Positions 7,622 through 18,190 of a DNA stretch of 64,000 nucleotides are shown here, piece by piece. This DNA is from JACRDG01 sp963760985 (lineage in GTDB: Bacteria > Desulfobacterota > Desulfomonilia > Desulfomonilales > Desulfomonilaceae), in assembly GCA_963760985.1 (NCBI GenBank), contig CAVXFM010000004.1, forward strand, positions 310,001-374,000, in the 5' to 3' direction. Numbering within the stretch: the first letter of the stretch is position 1; the number at the start of each line of letters is the position of its first letter. The notes beneath the pieces are model-generated. The model was not told the origin of the DNA and made no database searches. It was given only the letters and a program-made list of their open reading frames with translations. A program made the position numbers and the translations under genes.

Positions 7622-8800
7622 CTATTTTCCCGTGTACGTCAACCAATCGGAAATCTTGATCGGCTTGCCTCCGTCTCCGCATTTGGCCAGGTACACGGAT
7701 TTCATGCCCTGGTGGTCGGTCCCGGAGAAGGTGCAATCATGGCCGAGCCAATCGTTCCAGTGCTTTATGGTTTCCATGGCTTTGACAAAAGTATCAGGCG
7801 TGAGATCCTTACCTGACCTTTTCAAACCTTCGATCAACGGTTCTGCAAAGAGAAATCCCGCGAGGTAGAATACCCCTCGGTACTTTTCCTGAGGAGCATA
7901 TTTGTCCGTGGCTTCCATATACTTCTTGATGAGCGGGCTTTCCAGGTTCAGGAAGTTTGCATAAACGACGTCCTTCCACAATCCCTTGGTGACCTTGAAC
8001 ATCAAGTCAGAATCAGAAAGCGTGCTGGACGCTATCCATTGGGGTTGGAAGCCCATGGCTTTGGACGTGCCGAGAATGATCGCCGCATGTTTGGGCAATA
8101 CCCACATAATAACAGCGTCCGCACCCGACTGCTTGAGCTTGAGCGCGTGGGACTTGAGATCCGTATCCGTCACCTCCACAGGTATTTCGGCTACCAGCTT
8201 GATCCCTTTTTCTTGAGCGTATTTCCGTGCGCCGTCCAGACCCTGTTTTCCGTAATCGTCATTCTGATAGAAGAACGCTATTTTCTTCTTGCCCATCTTC
8301 TCGGTTGCGTATTGGCTCAAAATGTATGCTTCGTGGGTGTACAGCGGATACACGGCAAAGAGATATTTCTGGAACGGGATGGTCCAATGCGTGGAACCCG
8401 ATGAGGGAGCCACCCAGGGCACCTTGTTCTCCATCAGGTAATCACGAACCGCCATCCCCGACGAAGTGCCGACCCCTCCGACCACGCCAAAGATTCCGAT
8501 CTTCTCAATGAATTCCTTGGCAATGGCCTTGGTCTGCGCGGGCTGGTACGCGTCGTCTCGCAGGAAGTACTTTATTTTCCTTCCGTTTATTCCGCCCTGC
8601 GCATTGATCATCTCAAAGAGCACTCCTGAGCCTCTGGCCACCGCGCCCCATAGCGCGGCTGGGCCAGTCTGCGGTCCCCATTGCCCGATGAGAATCTCGG
8701 TGTTGGTCACTCCTCTGACTTTGTCCGCAGCCGCAGCAGCAGTCATCAAGCCGAGAAACATAACGATTGATAGGATTCCCAGAAAAAACGGTTTTCTCAT
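7622..8800 (-). CDS. livK: Periplasmic ABC substrate-binding protein, LivK/type I family
   Basis: A 392-residue protein with a signal peptide (MRKPFFLGILSIVMFLGLMT ending near AAAADKV, cleavage about residue 25) and a two-lobed type I periplasmic binding fold: TEILIGQWGPQTGPAALWG, INAQGGINGRKIKYFLRDD, VGGVGTSSGMAVRDYL, FFYQNDDYGKQGLDGARKYA. It captures the ligand for the LivHMGF importer. It sits between livH and livG. The ligand-contact segment (APSSGSTHWTIP) differs from classic Leu/Ile/Val binders, so the substrate may be another carboxylate or amide; the sequence alone does not decide it. Confidence 0.93.
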   Translation of the reverse strand: MRKPFFLGILSIVMFLGLMTAAAAADKVRGVTNTEILIGQWGPQTGPAALWGAVARGSGVLFEMINAQGGINGRKIKYFLRDDAYQPAQTKAIAKEFIEKIGIFGVVGGVGTSSGMAVRDYLMENKVPWVAPSSGSTHWTIPFQKYLFAVYPLYTHEAYILSQYATEKMGKKKIAFFYQNDDYGKQGLDGARKYAQEKGIKLVAEIPVEVTDTDLKSHALKLKQSGADAVIMWVLPKHAAIILGTSKAMGFQPQWIASSTLSDSDLMFKVTKGLWKDVVYANFLNLESPLIKKYMEATDKYAPQEKYRGVFYLAGFLFAEPLIEGLKRSGKDLTPDTFVKAMETIKHWNDWLGHDCTFSGTDHQGMKSVYLAKCGDGGKPIKISDWLTYTGK

Positions 8801-8845
8801 GGCTCACTCCTTTGACCACGCGAAATGGGTGATCCGGCCGGGGTC

Positions 8846-9724
8846 TCACACCTTTCTCTCGAAGTGTTTCACGAACAACCCCGACGGCTTCACACACAAA
8901 ATCAGTACAATGACGGCAAAAGCCACCACCGATTTGAACTCCAAGGATACGTACCCTCCGAAGAAGTTCTCGATCAGACCCAGAAGATATCCTCCTGCTG
9001 CCGCGCCCGGAAGACTGGTCATGCCGCCCAGCACTGCCGCAGCAAAACCTTTGAGCATGGGGTCCAGCATCATGTTCGGATCGAGTGTGGCAATCGGAGC
9101 GACGAGCATCCCTGCCACCGCGCCTGTCACCGAACTCAGTCCCCACGTGAAGGTGAGAATACGGCGAGTCGGGATGCCCATGGCCTTTGCGGCAAAGGCG
9201 TTTTGTTGTACGGCCTTCATGGCGATTCCCACTTTGGTGAAACGAAAGAACAGGAACAGCGCGAGCATCATGACGAGACTGGTGACGAAGCTCCAGAGGT
9301 TGATTTCCGTGATCATCACTCCGCCGAGACTCACGCCTGAGTACTCGGAAAACGGCACATCAAAGGGCTTCTGATTGGCTCCCCATTTCCAACCGGCAAG
9401 ACCGTACAGGATCATCTCCGCACCCAAGGTAATGACGATGAGGCTCAGGACGCTGGGATCCTTGGCTGGCCGGAGAAACGCAAATTCCACAAGACACCCG
9501 AGGAAGAATGCAAACATCAGCGTGAGACAGGTGGTGGTCCAGAATCCCAGGTGATAACTATCCATAAGAGTATAAGCCACGAACGTCGCGATCATAGCCA
9601 TTTCACCTTGAGCAAAGTTCGGGACTTCGGACGTCTTGTAGATGATCACCATCGCGAGGGCGACCAGCGCATAGCACGCTCCAATGGATAGCCCTCCGAT
9701 GACCAGATCAAAGAAGAAGTTCAT
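8846..9724 (-). CDS. livH: Branched-chain amino-acid-type ABC transporter permease LivH
   Basis: A 292-residue integral membrane protein with about eight hydrophobic segments. It opens with MNFFFDLVIGGLSIGACYALVALA and carries the LivH hallmark YKTSEVPNFAQGEMAMIATFVAY near the N-terminus. The cytoplasmic loop that docks the ATPases is near IGVAMKAVQQNAFAAKAMGI-type sequence (here IAMKAVQQNAFAAKAMGIP). The C-terminus contains FAAAVLGGMTSLPGAAAGGYLLG. It forms the membrane channel with LivM. The end of the gene is 45 bases before livK, and upstream lies a 197-base dispersed repeat that separates it from livM. Confidence 0.95.
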   Translation of the reverse strand: MNFFFDLVIGGLSIGACYALVALAMVIIYKTSEVPNFAQGEMAMIATFVAYTLMDSYHLGFWTTTCLTLMFAFFLGCLVEFAFLRPAKDPSVLSLIVITLGAEMILYGLAGWKWGANQKPFDVPFSEYSGVSLGGVMITEINLWSFVTSLVMMLALFLFFRFTKVGIAMKAVQQNAFAAKAMGIPTRRILTFTWGLSSVTGAVAGMLVAPIATLDPNMMLDPMLKGFAAAVLGGMTSLPGAAAGGYLLGLIENFFGGYVSLEFKSVVAFAVIVLILCVKPSGLFVKHFERKV

Positions 9725-9732
9725 CGCGTCTC

Positions 9733-9929
9733 CCTAGGAGCCTGTCGCGGAACCCTTACATGGTGCGCATCGCGCTACGAGTATGCCCCAACAATCGGTT
9801 CCGCTTCCCGGCAGGCTCCTATCAGTCTGACATACTTAGGTTTCCGTTGGTTCTGTCTCCGTGGCTTGGCGCCAACCGAGTCCGTCGTGGCACGCCATCG
9901 GGAAAGCATTGCGTTCCGCAACAGCCTGC
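9733..9929 (+). repeat. Dispersed repeat family C (copy 1), hairpin-headed element
   Basis: A 197-base element nearly identical, by eye, to 33572-33770, in the same orientation. Its first 90 bases form an inverted repeat: TAGGAGCCTG at 9735-9744 pairs with CAGGCTCCTA at 9812-9821. The rest is a conserved tail ending ...gttccgcaacagcctgc. No open reading frame in it is shared as a protein. It lies between livM and livH and ends exactly at the livM stop codon, so insertion into the liv operon is likely. It resembles a REP/MITE-type element. Confidence 0.85.
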
Positions 9930-11012
9930 TAGAAAGGCCAGCCCTTCCAGTAGCGTTTGATTCTCAGATAGATGCCGTTCATTCCCAGAGGCTCGAATAT
10001 TACGATACCAATCATGATCGCTCCAAACACGATGCTGCGAATATTCGGCAATCCCTCCGGCGTGAAAAACCGCCGGGAAATCTCGGTGAGAAACGGTCCG
10101 ATGACTGGGGCTTCCTGAATGATCTGGAGCTTAATCTGCAGGTACGTGAGCAGTGTGGCCCCCAATATGGATCCCATTACCGATCCCAGGCCGCCCACAA
10201 TGATCATGGCAAGAAAGGTGATGGAAAGGATGAGATTGAAGCTCCCCGCGCTCACATGCTCGAGGACGAATGCCATGAAAGCTCCACCGATGCCGGTATA
10301 AAATGCGCTGACCGCGAAGGAGAGCGTCTTGTACCAACTCAAGTTGATACCCATGGCTTCTGCCGCTATTTCACTGTCCCGTATCGCGACGAATGCCCTG
10401 CCAGCTCGGGTCTTCATGAGTTTTATCGCGGCGATCGTCAGGATTACTGTCACGCTCATGATGACCGTGGTACTGGGCTGCTCCGCTGTGTGCGACAAGC
10501 GGCCCGAGGGACATCGGTGGCGCCTCGATACCCATGTGGCCACCCGTAAACTTCGCGTGACTGATAATTTGCGTGGAAGCCATGCCAAAGCCCAGCGTCG
10601 CGATGGCCAGGTACGGCCCCTCGAGTCGCAAGGACGGCAATCCCAACAGGAAGCCGAAGAATGCTGAAATGAACCCAGCAGCGGGCAACGCCACTACAAA
10701 AGGAAGGCCGGTCTTTACCATCAGGAGTACGCACGAGTATGCACCAATCGCAAAAAAACCCGCATGGCCCAGAGATATCTGTCCCGTGTACCCCACCAGG
10801 ATGTTCAGGCCTATGGCTACAATGGAATTGATGGCAATGAGATTGACGATGTACAGGGTGTACTCGCCGACCACGAACGGCAAGACCGACAAGCAGACCA
10901 TCAGGACAAGAGTCGCTGCAAGGATGGTGCGGGTCCTGAACAGCTGGACGTCTTCATAATAGTCCCGTTTCATGTCCATTGCAGAGCCCTCCACCTCTTC
11001 AGAAAACGCCAT
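9929..11012 (-). CDS. livM: Branched-chain amino-acid-type ABC transporter permease LivM, frameshifted
   Basis: The N-terminal part (LIAINSIVAIGLNILVGYTG, QISLGHAGFFAIGAYSCVLL, LRLEGPYLAIATLGFGM) and the C-terminal part (TRAGRAFVAIRDSEIAAEAM, FAVSAFYTGIGGAFMAFVLEH, FLAMIIVGGLGSVMGSILGA) are classic LivM but lie in two frames, with the shift near 10475. One indel restores a protein of about 350 residues. A start at 10979 (MDMKRDYYED) has GGAGG 9 bases upstream and may be truer than the ATG at 11012. It is the first gene of the liv operon. Since all other liv genes are intact, an assembly error is more likely than a broken permease. Confidence 0.85.
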
Positions 11013-11086
11013 CTTCGCGCGTCTTTCCCCATTCGCCCCTTTGTCAGCCTTTGTCTTTGAATTCGCTCGTCACGCGGTGAGCCTCT

Positions 11087-11115
11087 GATGTACCAGGCTT
11101 TGCCCGGTGTGTCAA
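11087..11115 (-). promoter_or_regulatory. Candidate sigma-70 promoter for the liv operon
   Basis: On the minus strand TTGACA (11110-11115) is followed after 17 bases by TACATC (11087-11092). The -35 is perfect and the -10 weak, about 75 bases ahead of livM. The remaining gap 11013-11435 shows no gene. Confidence 0.35.
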
Positions 11116-11435
11116 CAAACACCGGCTCATCCTGCAAAACTCTCATCTGAGGCAAAGAGGGGTTACCACCTCTTTCGACATTGCCGATCTTTTCTGCTCG
11201 CGAGCCAGGCGTGATCCAGGTCTTCTCATTCCCTTGGTAATTTGCTTTCCGAGGGATCGTCCCGGTCTCGTCACAAGGCGCCGGCACTATGCGAGAATAA
11301 TCGCTTGCCGAGACTCCCGTTTTCCGATACAGATATGGAATTCATTTTGCATGGCGTTTAATTCAGATGAGCCTGGGCCACGCTGAGTGGTGGGGTCGGC
11401 AAAGCCGGGGCGTAGTCCTGTGAGGAGGTCGTTCC

Positions 11436-12336
11436 GTGAAGAGGATTTGCGTTCTGCTTGTGGGTATGGTGGTGGTGTGGGGATTGTGTTCCGAGGTTTC
11501 CGCACAAGGATTGTTCGGAAATGCCTCGACTCCCGGGTCAGGTGGTTTTCCTTGCACGTGGGAATCCGGGGCAACCGGCATGCCGAGCATCTACGTGGGC
11601 TGGCTGGATTCTCCTAACGGGAGCACGTGGGCCATTCAGCGTAACAAGCAATCGACCGGCACGGCTCCGTGGTCGCTCAAGGGGCTGTGGCTCGGTGCAA
11701 CCAAGGACTTCAACGGATGCAACGGGCTCGGTTTCGTTGTCTCAGGATCGATTTTTGTCCCTCAGCGCGCGTCGGGCACTTGGGCTCTGTCCCCTGGATC
11801 TTATTCGGTCGACTTTAATATCCCGTCGTATGACTGGTGGTCAGTTGACGGCCTTGTCACCAGCCGCATCTCCGGGGCATGCGAGTTGGTCGCGGGCTTC
11901 AGGTGGGATCACACGAGTACCGAGGGTCGCTTATAGTGATCATAGCGACGACGACTATATCCTTAACGCGTACCTTCCTCTTGTAGGCCTGCAGATCAAC
12001 CAGAAGTCCTGCAGCGGGTCCCTGCTCGTGCGGTTTATGGTAGCGCCGGTGGCGTTCGGGTCGCTCAAATATCATTATTGGGACGGGGACGATTATTCGG
12101 AAGCTGGCGACTTTGCGCTCACCCAGAGTTATCTTGGGGAATTCCTCGCGGACTATCGTCGTGTGATCACGGGCAACCTCACCGTGGGCGGATTCGTGAA
12201 ATGGAATTCGCTGGCGGTCAAGACTCTGGAACGACACCTTACCGGATCGAGCACCGACGCAATCTCCTGGCAGGTGGGAATTAAATCGTTGGTCATAGGC
12301 GGATCGTTGGCTGTCGGGTTTTCGTGCCCTCTTTAG
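11436..12336 (+). CDS. Secreted barrel-like protein of unknown function, frameshifted
   Basis: The start is GTG at 11436 with GAGGAGG 7 bases upstream. It has a clear signal peptide (MKRICVLLVGMVVVWGLCSE to VSAQ, cleavage near residue 24). The mature part is rich in aromatic and glycine residues with alternating strands, and the last segment (LTVGGFVKWNSLAV, ISWQVGIKSLVIGGSLAVGF) looks like outer-membrane beta strands. The reading frame changes near 11925, after ...FRWDHTSTE; it resumes as VAYSDHSDDDYILNAYLPL if one G of a GGG run is dropped. Total length is about 299 residues. No family was recognised. It stands alone between the liv operon and a convergent broken membrane-protein gene. Confidence 0.65.
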
Positions 12337-12398
12337 ACGCTGCCACGGTCTACGTGATATGTGATCTGCTGCGCGTTGACCTGTTCCGGTTGCAGGAC

Positions 12399-12475
12399 GT
12401 TTTGCCCGTCTGATTCTTCTCGGATGTGCGGAGGTCCGCCTCACTTCACGCGGCGCAGACCTGTCGAATGGTCGC
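12399..12475. repeat. Dispersed element, family A (copy 3, degenerate)
   Basis: The sequence gttttgcccgtctgattct then cggatgtgcggaggtcc closely parallels the family A copy at 25865-25970, but the second half (gacctgtcgaatgg) is shortened. It lies in the gap between the secreted-protein gene and the end of the YfhO-like gene. Confidence 0.5.
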
Positions 12476-14724
12476 TCAAGAGTGCCTGTTTCCCATTCCT
12501 CGCACACGGATGATCGCATACCCTCCGAGTACGAGGAATATGACTGACCAAGACAATACCCAAAGAGGCTTGTACAGCCACGGATCGTACTGCAACCGTA
12601 CCTTGGTGAACCCCTTTGGCAACCTGCAGAGCCCGGAAACAAAAGTCCGCTTTGAAAACCTTGGTGGGTGTGCCGTCCACCGCTGCCTTCCATCCGGGAG
12701 CATACCGTTCCGCGCAGAAGAGCCATGCGTCTTCAGGAGCTTCCACTCGAAGAACCACGCGCTCAGGCAGATATTGCATGACCTGCACGGCCCCGTACGA
12801 GCCTGGAACCACAGGGGCCTCGGGCCGATCAGTGGCGCCTGGTATCCGGGAATGGACGAAGATGGGAACCGCGTGCGGAAAACCCGTTCCCCGGAGCGCA
12901 GTGAGCGCTCGTCGGTCATGTGCGTCCGCGTAGGAAACCTCGGGGGTCAACCAGAACCGCGGCGCGTTCTCCAGCACAGAGAGGAAGGGTGTTCTCACAG
13001 GGTCAGGGGCAGACCCTGCTATGGATCCGCCCACCAGAAAGTCGTAATCCGGCGAATTGGCGGGGCTGTAGCTCCTCACATAGAATTTCCTGTCGAATAG
13101 TCCCTGATTGGGATGGATCAACGGTGCGTCACGCCTCCTTTCCGTACCTGTGAAGCGTGCTCGGGCCCTGGCCGCACCGACCGCATCAAGCCCTGCAGCT
13201 ATGGCCGCACCGTTCCCTTCCGCGCACACCAAATCCCTGTCTTCGGAAAAATGCGCTGATAAATCCAGGACAAGAATCAGCCGCGACCAGGCACGCGCAC
13301 ATTGATCGCGTGACACGCATGTTCCGGTACAGCAAAAACACAACCAGGTATGCGGTTGCGATGCCCACTTGTATCCCGGTTCCGAGTAACCCACCGGAAG
13401 AGTCACCATGTTTCGGAACGATGACAATCCATAGGCCAACACACACGCACGCGGCCAGGATCACTGCGATTATCCGGAGAGCTAGTGAAACGACCCGGCA
13501 GCGCTCTTCGTCTGAAGCGCTCAGCAACCTGTCGATGACCGCTCCGGTAAGAATGGCCCCTCCCATGAGCCAAAACACGCGGAACAGTGCCGAATGCCTC
13601 ATGTACCTCAGCACCGGCAAGACATAGTACACGACCACGCGTAGCCCTCCCACGGAGCCCAACGAGAACAGCCACGCGATCAGCATCCAGGCCAGTAGCC
13701 ATTTCCAGCACGTTTCTGAGGGGGGCATGAACAACGACCACGCATACGGACATGAGGCCCAGCAGGCCGAAGTAACCATTGCTCATGGATACATCGCAGT
13801 CGATCCACTGTCGAAAGACCATCGTGAATGTGGGGACAATGAGTGAAATCATGGCAGTCAGGGGAAACCGGCCGGAATCGCATGCGGTCTTCACGTCCAA
13901 AGGTCCTGCCCGGTCTGTGTACCCCGAACCTTCCCTTAAGAAGGATACGTACGCGGGCGATACCACCACGCACGCCACTGCGATCGAAATACAAACCACG
14001 GCAGCGGTTTTGCGGGATAGCCCATAGCGGAGCAGGGCCCAAAGAATCGCCATGACCACTGCGTACAGAAAATCCCCGGATCTCCGGATAAACCTGCTAG
14101 CCCGAGCAGCGCCCCCGCAAGGACCACGTACGCAAGGTGCTTCTCACATGCCACATCCAGGGCCAGGAGGATCCACGGCACGTAACTCACCACATTGATG
14201 AACACCGTGTGTTCCGCATTGGCGATGAAGAATCCGCTGAAACCGAAAGTTAAACTTCCCACGAAAGCCCCCAGGGGGGAAAGATCCATCTTTTTCAGCA
14301 GAAAGAAGAATCCGACAATCGCAAACAGCCAGTGGGCCAACCACAGCGTCTGAAACACCTTGTACCCGCCGCCCAAGGCGAAAGCTGCCATGACATATGC
14401 AGGATAGAACGCGCCCGTCTGAGGGTTGGCATGGAAAGGAAAACCGCAACTGGAATGGGGGTCCCACAGCGGAAACCTCCCTGCCGCAAGACTGTTCGCG
14501 AGGTACGAAAACCACGGCCTGAATAGATCCCAGGCATCCTCCAGAAACAGACAGTCCATGGCCATAAGCCGTCGCACCGTGAGCAAGAAGAACAGAACCA
14601 CGCCAAGCGGCGAAAAGAAGCCAGGCAGATTGCGATGGTTTACCCGCTCTCGTGTCCCCGTAAAGAGCACTGATCGGGCCACGAACCTCCAGACCCGGTT
14701 GTGACCGCGTGCACTCCGTTTCAA
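12476..14724 (-). pseudogene. YfhO-like multi-spanning membrane protein, four frameshifts
   Basis: Joined across frames, this is a protein of about 750 residues with many membrane spans. The N-terminal half contains FRPWFSYLANSLAAGRFPLW, GFPFHANPQTGAFYPAY and FGFSGFFIANAEHTVFINV, like YfhO and related lipid-linked sugar transfer proteins. The C-terminus has the YfhO-type AERYAPGWKAAVDGTPTKVF followed by PKGFTKVRLQYDPWLYKPLW and a final membrane helix. Frames change near 14075 (a T run), 13725 (a run of six C), about 13290 and about 12620. YfhO proteins take part in glycosylation of cell-wall polymers. With four shifts it may be dead, yet the domain signatures around each break are well kept, so indel errors are possible. 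Confidence 0.6.
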
Positions 14725-14786
14725 GACTGCCGGTTACCGGGGGAGATGGGCATTTGGGGGCATTTGGTTGCTGTCCGACACGGGGA

Positions 14787-15566
14787 TCACGGCGTGAAGG
14801 TGATAGGCACCGGTATGAATGTCAGCAAGAACAGCACGATTGCTGCATACCCGAGGATACGTCCGTTGCGATCTAAAGGGGTCACAGGGTCCAAAGGAGG
14901 CGGGTGTCTCAATCCCACGATGAACACGACCAGAGAAAAACCGAGCCACGCCTCGCACACAGTGATGCCCAACGGCACCAGGGCACAAAACGTCGCTATC
15001 GACACGCGCCGCGCCCAACGGGGGCCGAATAACGAATAGATCACGTGCCCGCCATCGAGTTGCCCGATGGGGAGCAGGTTCACCGCGGTCACCAGCAGCC
15101 CGAACCATGCGGCGAGGGCCACAGGGTGTAGAAGAACATTCATGTGAGAGGAAAATTCGCCGAATCGGATGAGACAGAACAGCTCCAGAATGATCGACGT
15201 GCCGAAGGAAAAGCCCTCGCCCCCCTGAGCCCCTGTGCCCGCTTTGGACAAGTAGAGTCCGAGCGCCAGCAGAGGAATCGCTACCAGGCTGCCTGCGAGC
15301 GGCCCCCATGCGCCCACTCTCATCAGGACGTTCCGATCGTACAGAGGAGAACGGATCTTGATAAACGCACCGAATGTGCCAAAAGGAGGCACACCAGGGA
15401 TAAAATACGGGGGAGTGAGGTCAAGACCGAACCGACGACCGTGAAGGTAGTGCCCCATCTCATGAGCGAACAAGATGCACATCAGGGGCACGGAATAGAT
15501 CAGTCCTCTCAGAATAAACATCGTCCAGGAATCCGACGGCACGTACGTATGCAACCCGCCGACCAC
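14787..15566 (-). CDS. Site-2 protease (M50) family membrane metalloprotease
   Basis: About 259 residues with several membrane spans. HEMGH at 35-39 is the zinc-binding HExxH motif and LDGGH near 170-174 gives the third zinc ligand (D171). PGVPPFGTFGAFIKIRSPLYDR is typical of the bacterial site-2 protease subgroup. Such enzymes cut transmembrane helices of regulators or signal-peptide remnants. The only usual start codon in frame is GTG at 15566, but the same frame extends upstream with a hydrophobic stretch (INIVLFVATAITTTVVGG) common to the family. The true N-terminus therefore probably lies farther up, behind a non-standard start or a small frameshift around 15600-15660. Confidence 0.8.
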   Translation of the reverse strand: MVGGLHTYVPSDSWTMFILRGLIYSVPLMCILFAHEMGHYLHGRRFGLDLTPPYFIPGVPPFGTFGAFIKIRSPLYDRNVLMRVGAWGPLAGSLVAIPLLALGLYLSKAGTGAQGGEGFSFGTSIILELFCLIRFGEFSSHMNVLLHPVALAAWFGLLVTAVNLLPIGQLDGGHVIYSLFGPRWARRVSIATFCALVPLGITVCEAWLGFSLVVFIVGLRHPPPLDPVTPLDRNGRILGYAAIVLFLLTFIPVPITFTP

Positions 15567-15717
15567 GGTGGTGGTTATGGCAGTAGCTACAAAAAGGACG
15601 ATATTGATTGTCCACGTTCTCTTAGGGATAACGGCCCTCCACGTGTGAGCATTACCGGTTCATCAGGTCTCGAAACGCCTCACCACCCGGAATCTTGATC
15701 AAGGAAACGCATACGCG

Positions 15718-17624
15718 TCATTCGATGGTGACTCGATCCACGGGTTTTCGGCCTTTTCTCCTTCCTTCCGCTTCTGTCGTCTTGCGCAGATGGATGGGTT
15801 CATTGAACATGGAATCCGGATGAGCCACCCGCAGGACCTCCTCCTCGGTGGTAATCTTCGTCAACATCTTCCTGACGGCATTTTCCCAGAGCGTGCTGAA
15901 TTTCTTCTTTTTCGCCATCTCCCTGAGAGCTGCCATATCGGGCTTTTCCACGATCAATTTGGACATATCATCGTCAATTGCGACCACCTCGTATACGCTT
16001 TCCCTCTTGAAGTATCCGGTGTCTCTACAATTGTGACATCCTGCCCCTCGGCTGAGCACGATCGTTTCAGGCCCTTCAAAGTTGAAACCTCGTTGGTTGA
16101 GTTCTTTGATGCTTATCGAATACTCCTGCGCACACCCCGGGCAGACCCGGCGGCTCAATCTCTGTGCAATCAGTCCGATAAGCGTGGTGGAGAGCAGAAA
16201 ACTCGGCACTTGGAGATCCAGCATGCGGTTGATTGCGCTCAACGCGTCGTTCGTGTGCAAGGTGCTGAACACCAGGTGGCCTGTGAGAGCCGCCTGCACG
16301 GCCAAGGAGGCGGTTTCTTCGTCCCGGATTTCTCCTATCATGATCACGTCCGGGTCTTGCCTCATCACGTGGCGCAACATGGGTCCAAAGGTCATCCGTT
16401 CGTCAGGGTCATGTAGCATGCTCACCGCAGGATTCACGGCTATCTGGTTAAACGCCTCGTAGACCATTTCCACGGGGTCTTCAATAGTGGTGATGTTTCT
16501 CTCCGCTGTGGCGAGCACCCTGAGACCGGAATAGAGCGTAGTGGTTTTTCCCGAACCGGTGGGGCCGGTGACCAGAATGATTCCATGCGGCCTCGCAACG
16601 AACGTTTGAAATGTCGCGAGATCAAACGGCGTGAAACCCAGTTGCTCGAGGTTCATGAACAGGAGGTCCGGGTCTTGCAGCCGGCAGACAGTTTTCTCGC
16701 CGAACGCGGTGGGAACCGTGGAAACGCGGACTTCCACTTCTCTGTCTTGCAGGTTGAGTTTTATTCTTCCGTCCTGAGGGCGCCGTTTCTCCGCGATGTC
16801 CATTGATGCCATGCCTTTGATTCGTGAGGTAAAGGCGCCATGGAGCGGTGCGGGTATCCACTCGACGTCGTGCAGCACTCCGTCAATACGCATCCGAATC
16901 ACGCTTCGGTTTCGCTTGGGCTCGATGTGGATGTCGCTCGCCCTCTGCGAGACGCCCCTGCGGAACATGGCATCAACCGCGGTGCGAATGTTTCTGTCGG
17001 TGTGGGAGATTTCCTCGAGGCTCTTGACTTCGGACAGTCGTTCCAGATCCGACAGTTCCACGAAATATTTGACGTGCTTTTCTGCCGCGGCCTTGATCGA
17101 TCCTCGGAATCCGTGAAACTCGAGGATAATCTTCATGATGTCGGATTTGGGAGCTATGACGACATCCAAAGGCTTTCCGGTCACCCGAGAGACGTCTTCG
17201 AGAACTTCCTTCTGAGACGGATCGAACATGGCCACTTGCAGCTTGCCGTCGATTTCACGGACCGGCAGGAGCAGGAAACGATCCGCGAATTTTTGCGGGA
17301 GGAGGCGGGTGACGAATTCAGGGTCCAGGTCCAGGGACTGCAGCCTCATAAACGGGTGCCCCAACTCTTTGGCCACGGCTTCGACAATTGCCGGTTCATC
17401 CAGTTCACCTTTTGGACCGGAGAACTTCATTTGTGCGATGATCTCGATAGCGGTAGTCTGATGAGCTTGGGGAACGGACTCTCGCGCCTGTTTTCGCGAT
17501 CCTGGGCCAGTCGATCGCGGATGTAGACCTCAGCGTCTTGAAGTCTGACCAGTCCTTCATCGTCCAGCAATTCGGTCGCGTGGAGAATCTCTCCGATCCC
17601 GGTGATGTCGTCGTAGATATGCAC
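15718..17624 (-). CDS. pilB: Type IV pilus/type II secretion ATPase PilB/GspE, N-terminal frameshift
   Basis: The main frame (15718-17430) gives the whole GspE/PilB core: N1 domain (VAKELGHPFMRLQSLDLDPE), RASDIHIEPKRNRSVIRMRI, Walker A GPTGSGKTT, Asp box GEIRDEETA, His box TGHLVFSTLHTNDA, and a zinc knuckle CPGC...CHNC. Hexameric PilB extends type IV pili by driving pilin assembly. The frame continues upstream of its first ATG (ESVPQAHQTTAIEIIAQ) and joins an N-terminal piece beginning GTG at 17624 (MHIYDDITGIGEILHATELL) through a shift near 17500, beside an AAAA run. No other pilus gene is nearby, so it is an orphan ATPase, possibly served by the Mgl/PATAN cluster upstream. Confidence 0.88.
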
Positions 17625-17820
17625 GGGTCCCTACCAGGAAAAGCTCTTGGACCTTGTGTGGGCCTGTTTCTCTCTCAGAGACGGTATGACTCTTGCGCTG
17701 ACCCAATGTTGAGTTCAGGGAAACCTGACTCCCGGTTGTACCCGGAGAGATCCCTCTCCTGACCTTGTATCATAAAGCTTGTGACCCGGAGAATCAATGG
17801 GGGCATGATGAAGGCGGGCA

Positions 17821-17868
17821 AGCGCTCACGTGCCTCTGGTTCGGCCGCGAGAAAGGTGAGCGCTCACC
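17821..17868. promoter_or_regulatory. Palindromic site GGTGAGCGCTCACC with a nearby half copy
   Basis: A 14-base perfect palindrome at 17855-17868, with AGCGCTCACG repeated at 17821-17830. It lies in the 262-base gap between pilB and the IHF-like gene, at the 3' side of the latter. It could be an operator or simply a small repeat; no regulator can be assigned. Confidence 0.35.
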
Positions 17869-17886
17869 ATGAAGACATGCGAGGGT

Positions 17887-18168
17887 TCAGGTGGCTTCGT
17901 CCACTTTTTCCCTCAGCTCTTTTCCTGTCTTGAAAAAGGGAAGTCTCTTTTCTGTCACCGTGATCTTTGCGCCAGTCTTCGGATTCCTACCCGTGTAGCC
18001 TTTATACTCCTTCACCATGAACGAGCCAAAGCCGCGGATTTCTATCCGATCGCCATCTACAAGGGCGCTGGACATGGTGTCAAAGACGAGATTGACGATC
18101 TCTTCAGATTTTCTCAAGGGCAGATCCGTTTCCTTGGCAACGGCTCCAATCAAATCGGATTTGTTCAT
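17887..18168 (-). CDS. HU/IHF-family DNA-binding protein (IHF-like)
   Basis: A 93-residue histone-like protein: MNKSDLIGAVAKETDLPLRK, DRIEIRGFGSFMVKEYKGYT, and the DNA-arm segment GRNPKTGAKITVTEKRLPFF with the arm proline (NP) in place. Dimers bend DNA. The sequence is closer to IHF beta-type than to HU, although assignment to a subunit is not certain. It lies 22 bases downstream of a second HU-family gene, so the two are likely co-expressed and may form a heterodimer. Confidence 0.92.
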   Translation of the reverse strand: MNKSDLIGAVAKETDLPLRKSEEIVNLVFDTMSSALVDGDRIEIRGFGSFMVKEYKGYTGRNPKTGAKITVTEKRLPFFKTGKELREKVDEAT

Positions 18169-18190
18169 GGCAGATTGCTACCTCCAAATA

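Noticed and set aside
12476..14724. Four separate small membrane proteins
   Set aside because: Consecutive frames each continue the same YfhO-like protein without start signals, so one broken gene is the better reading.
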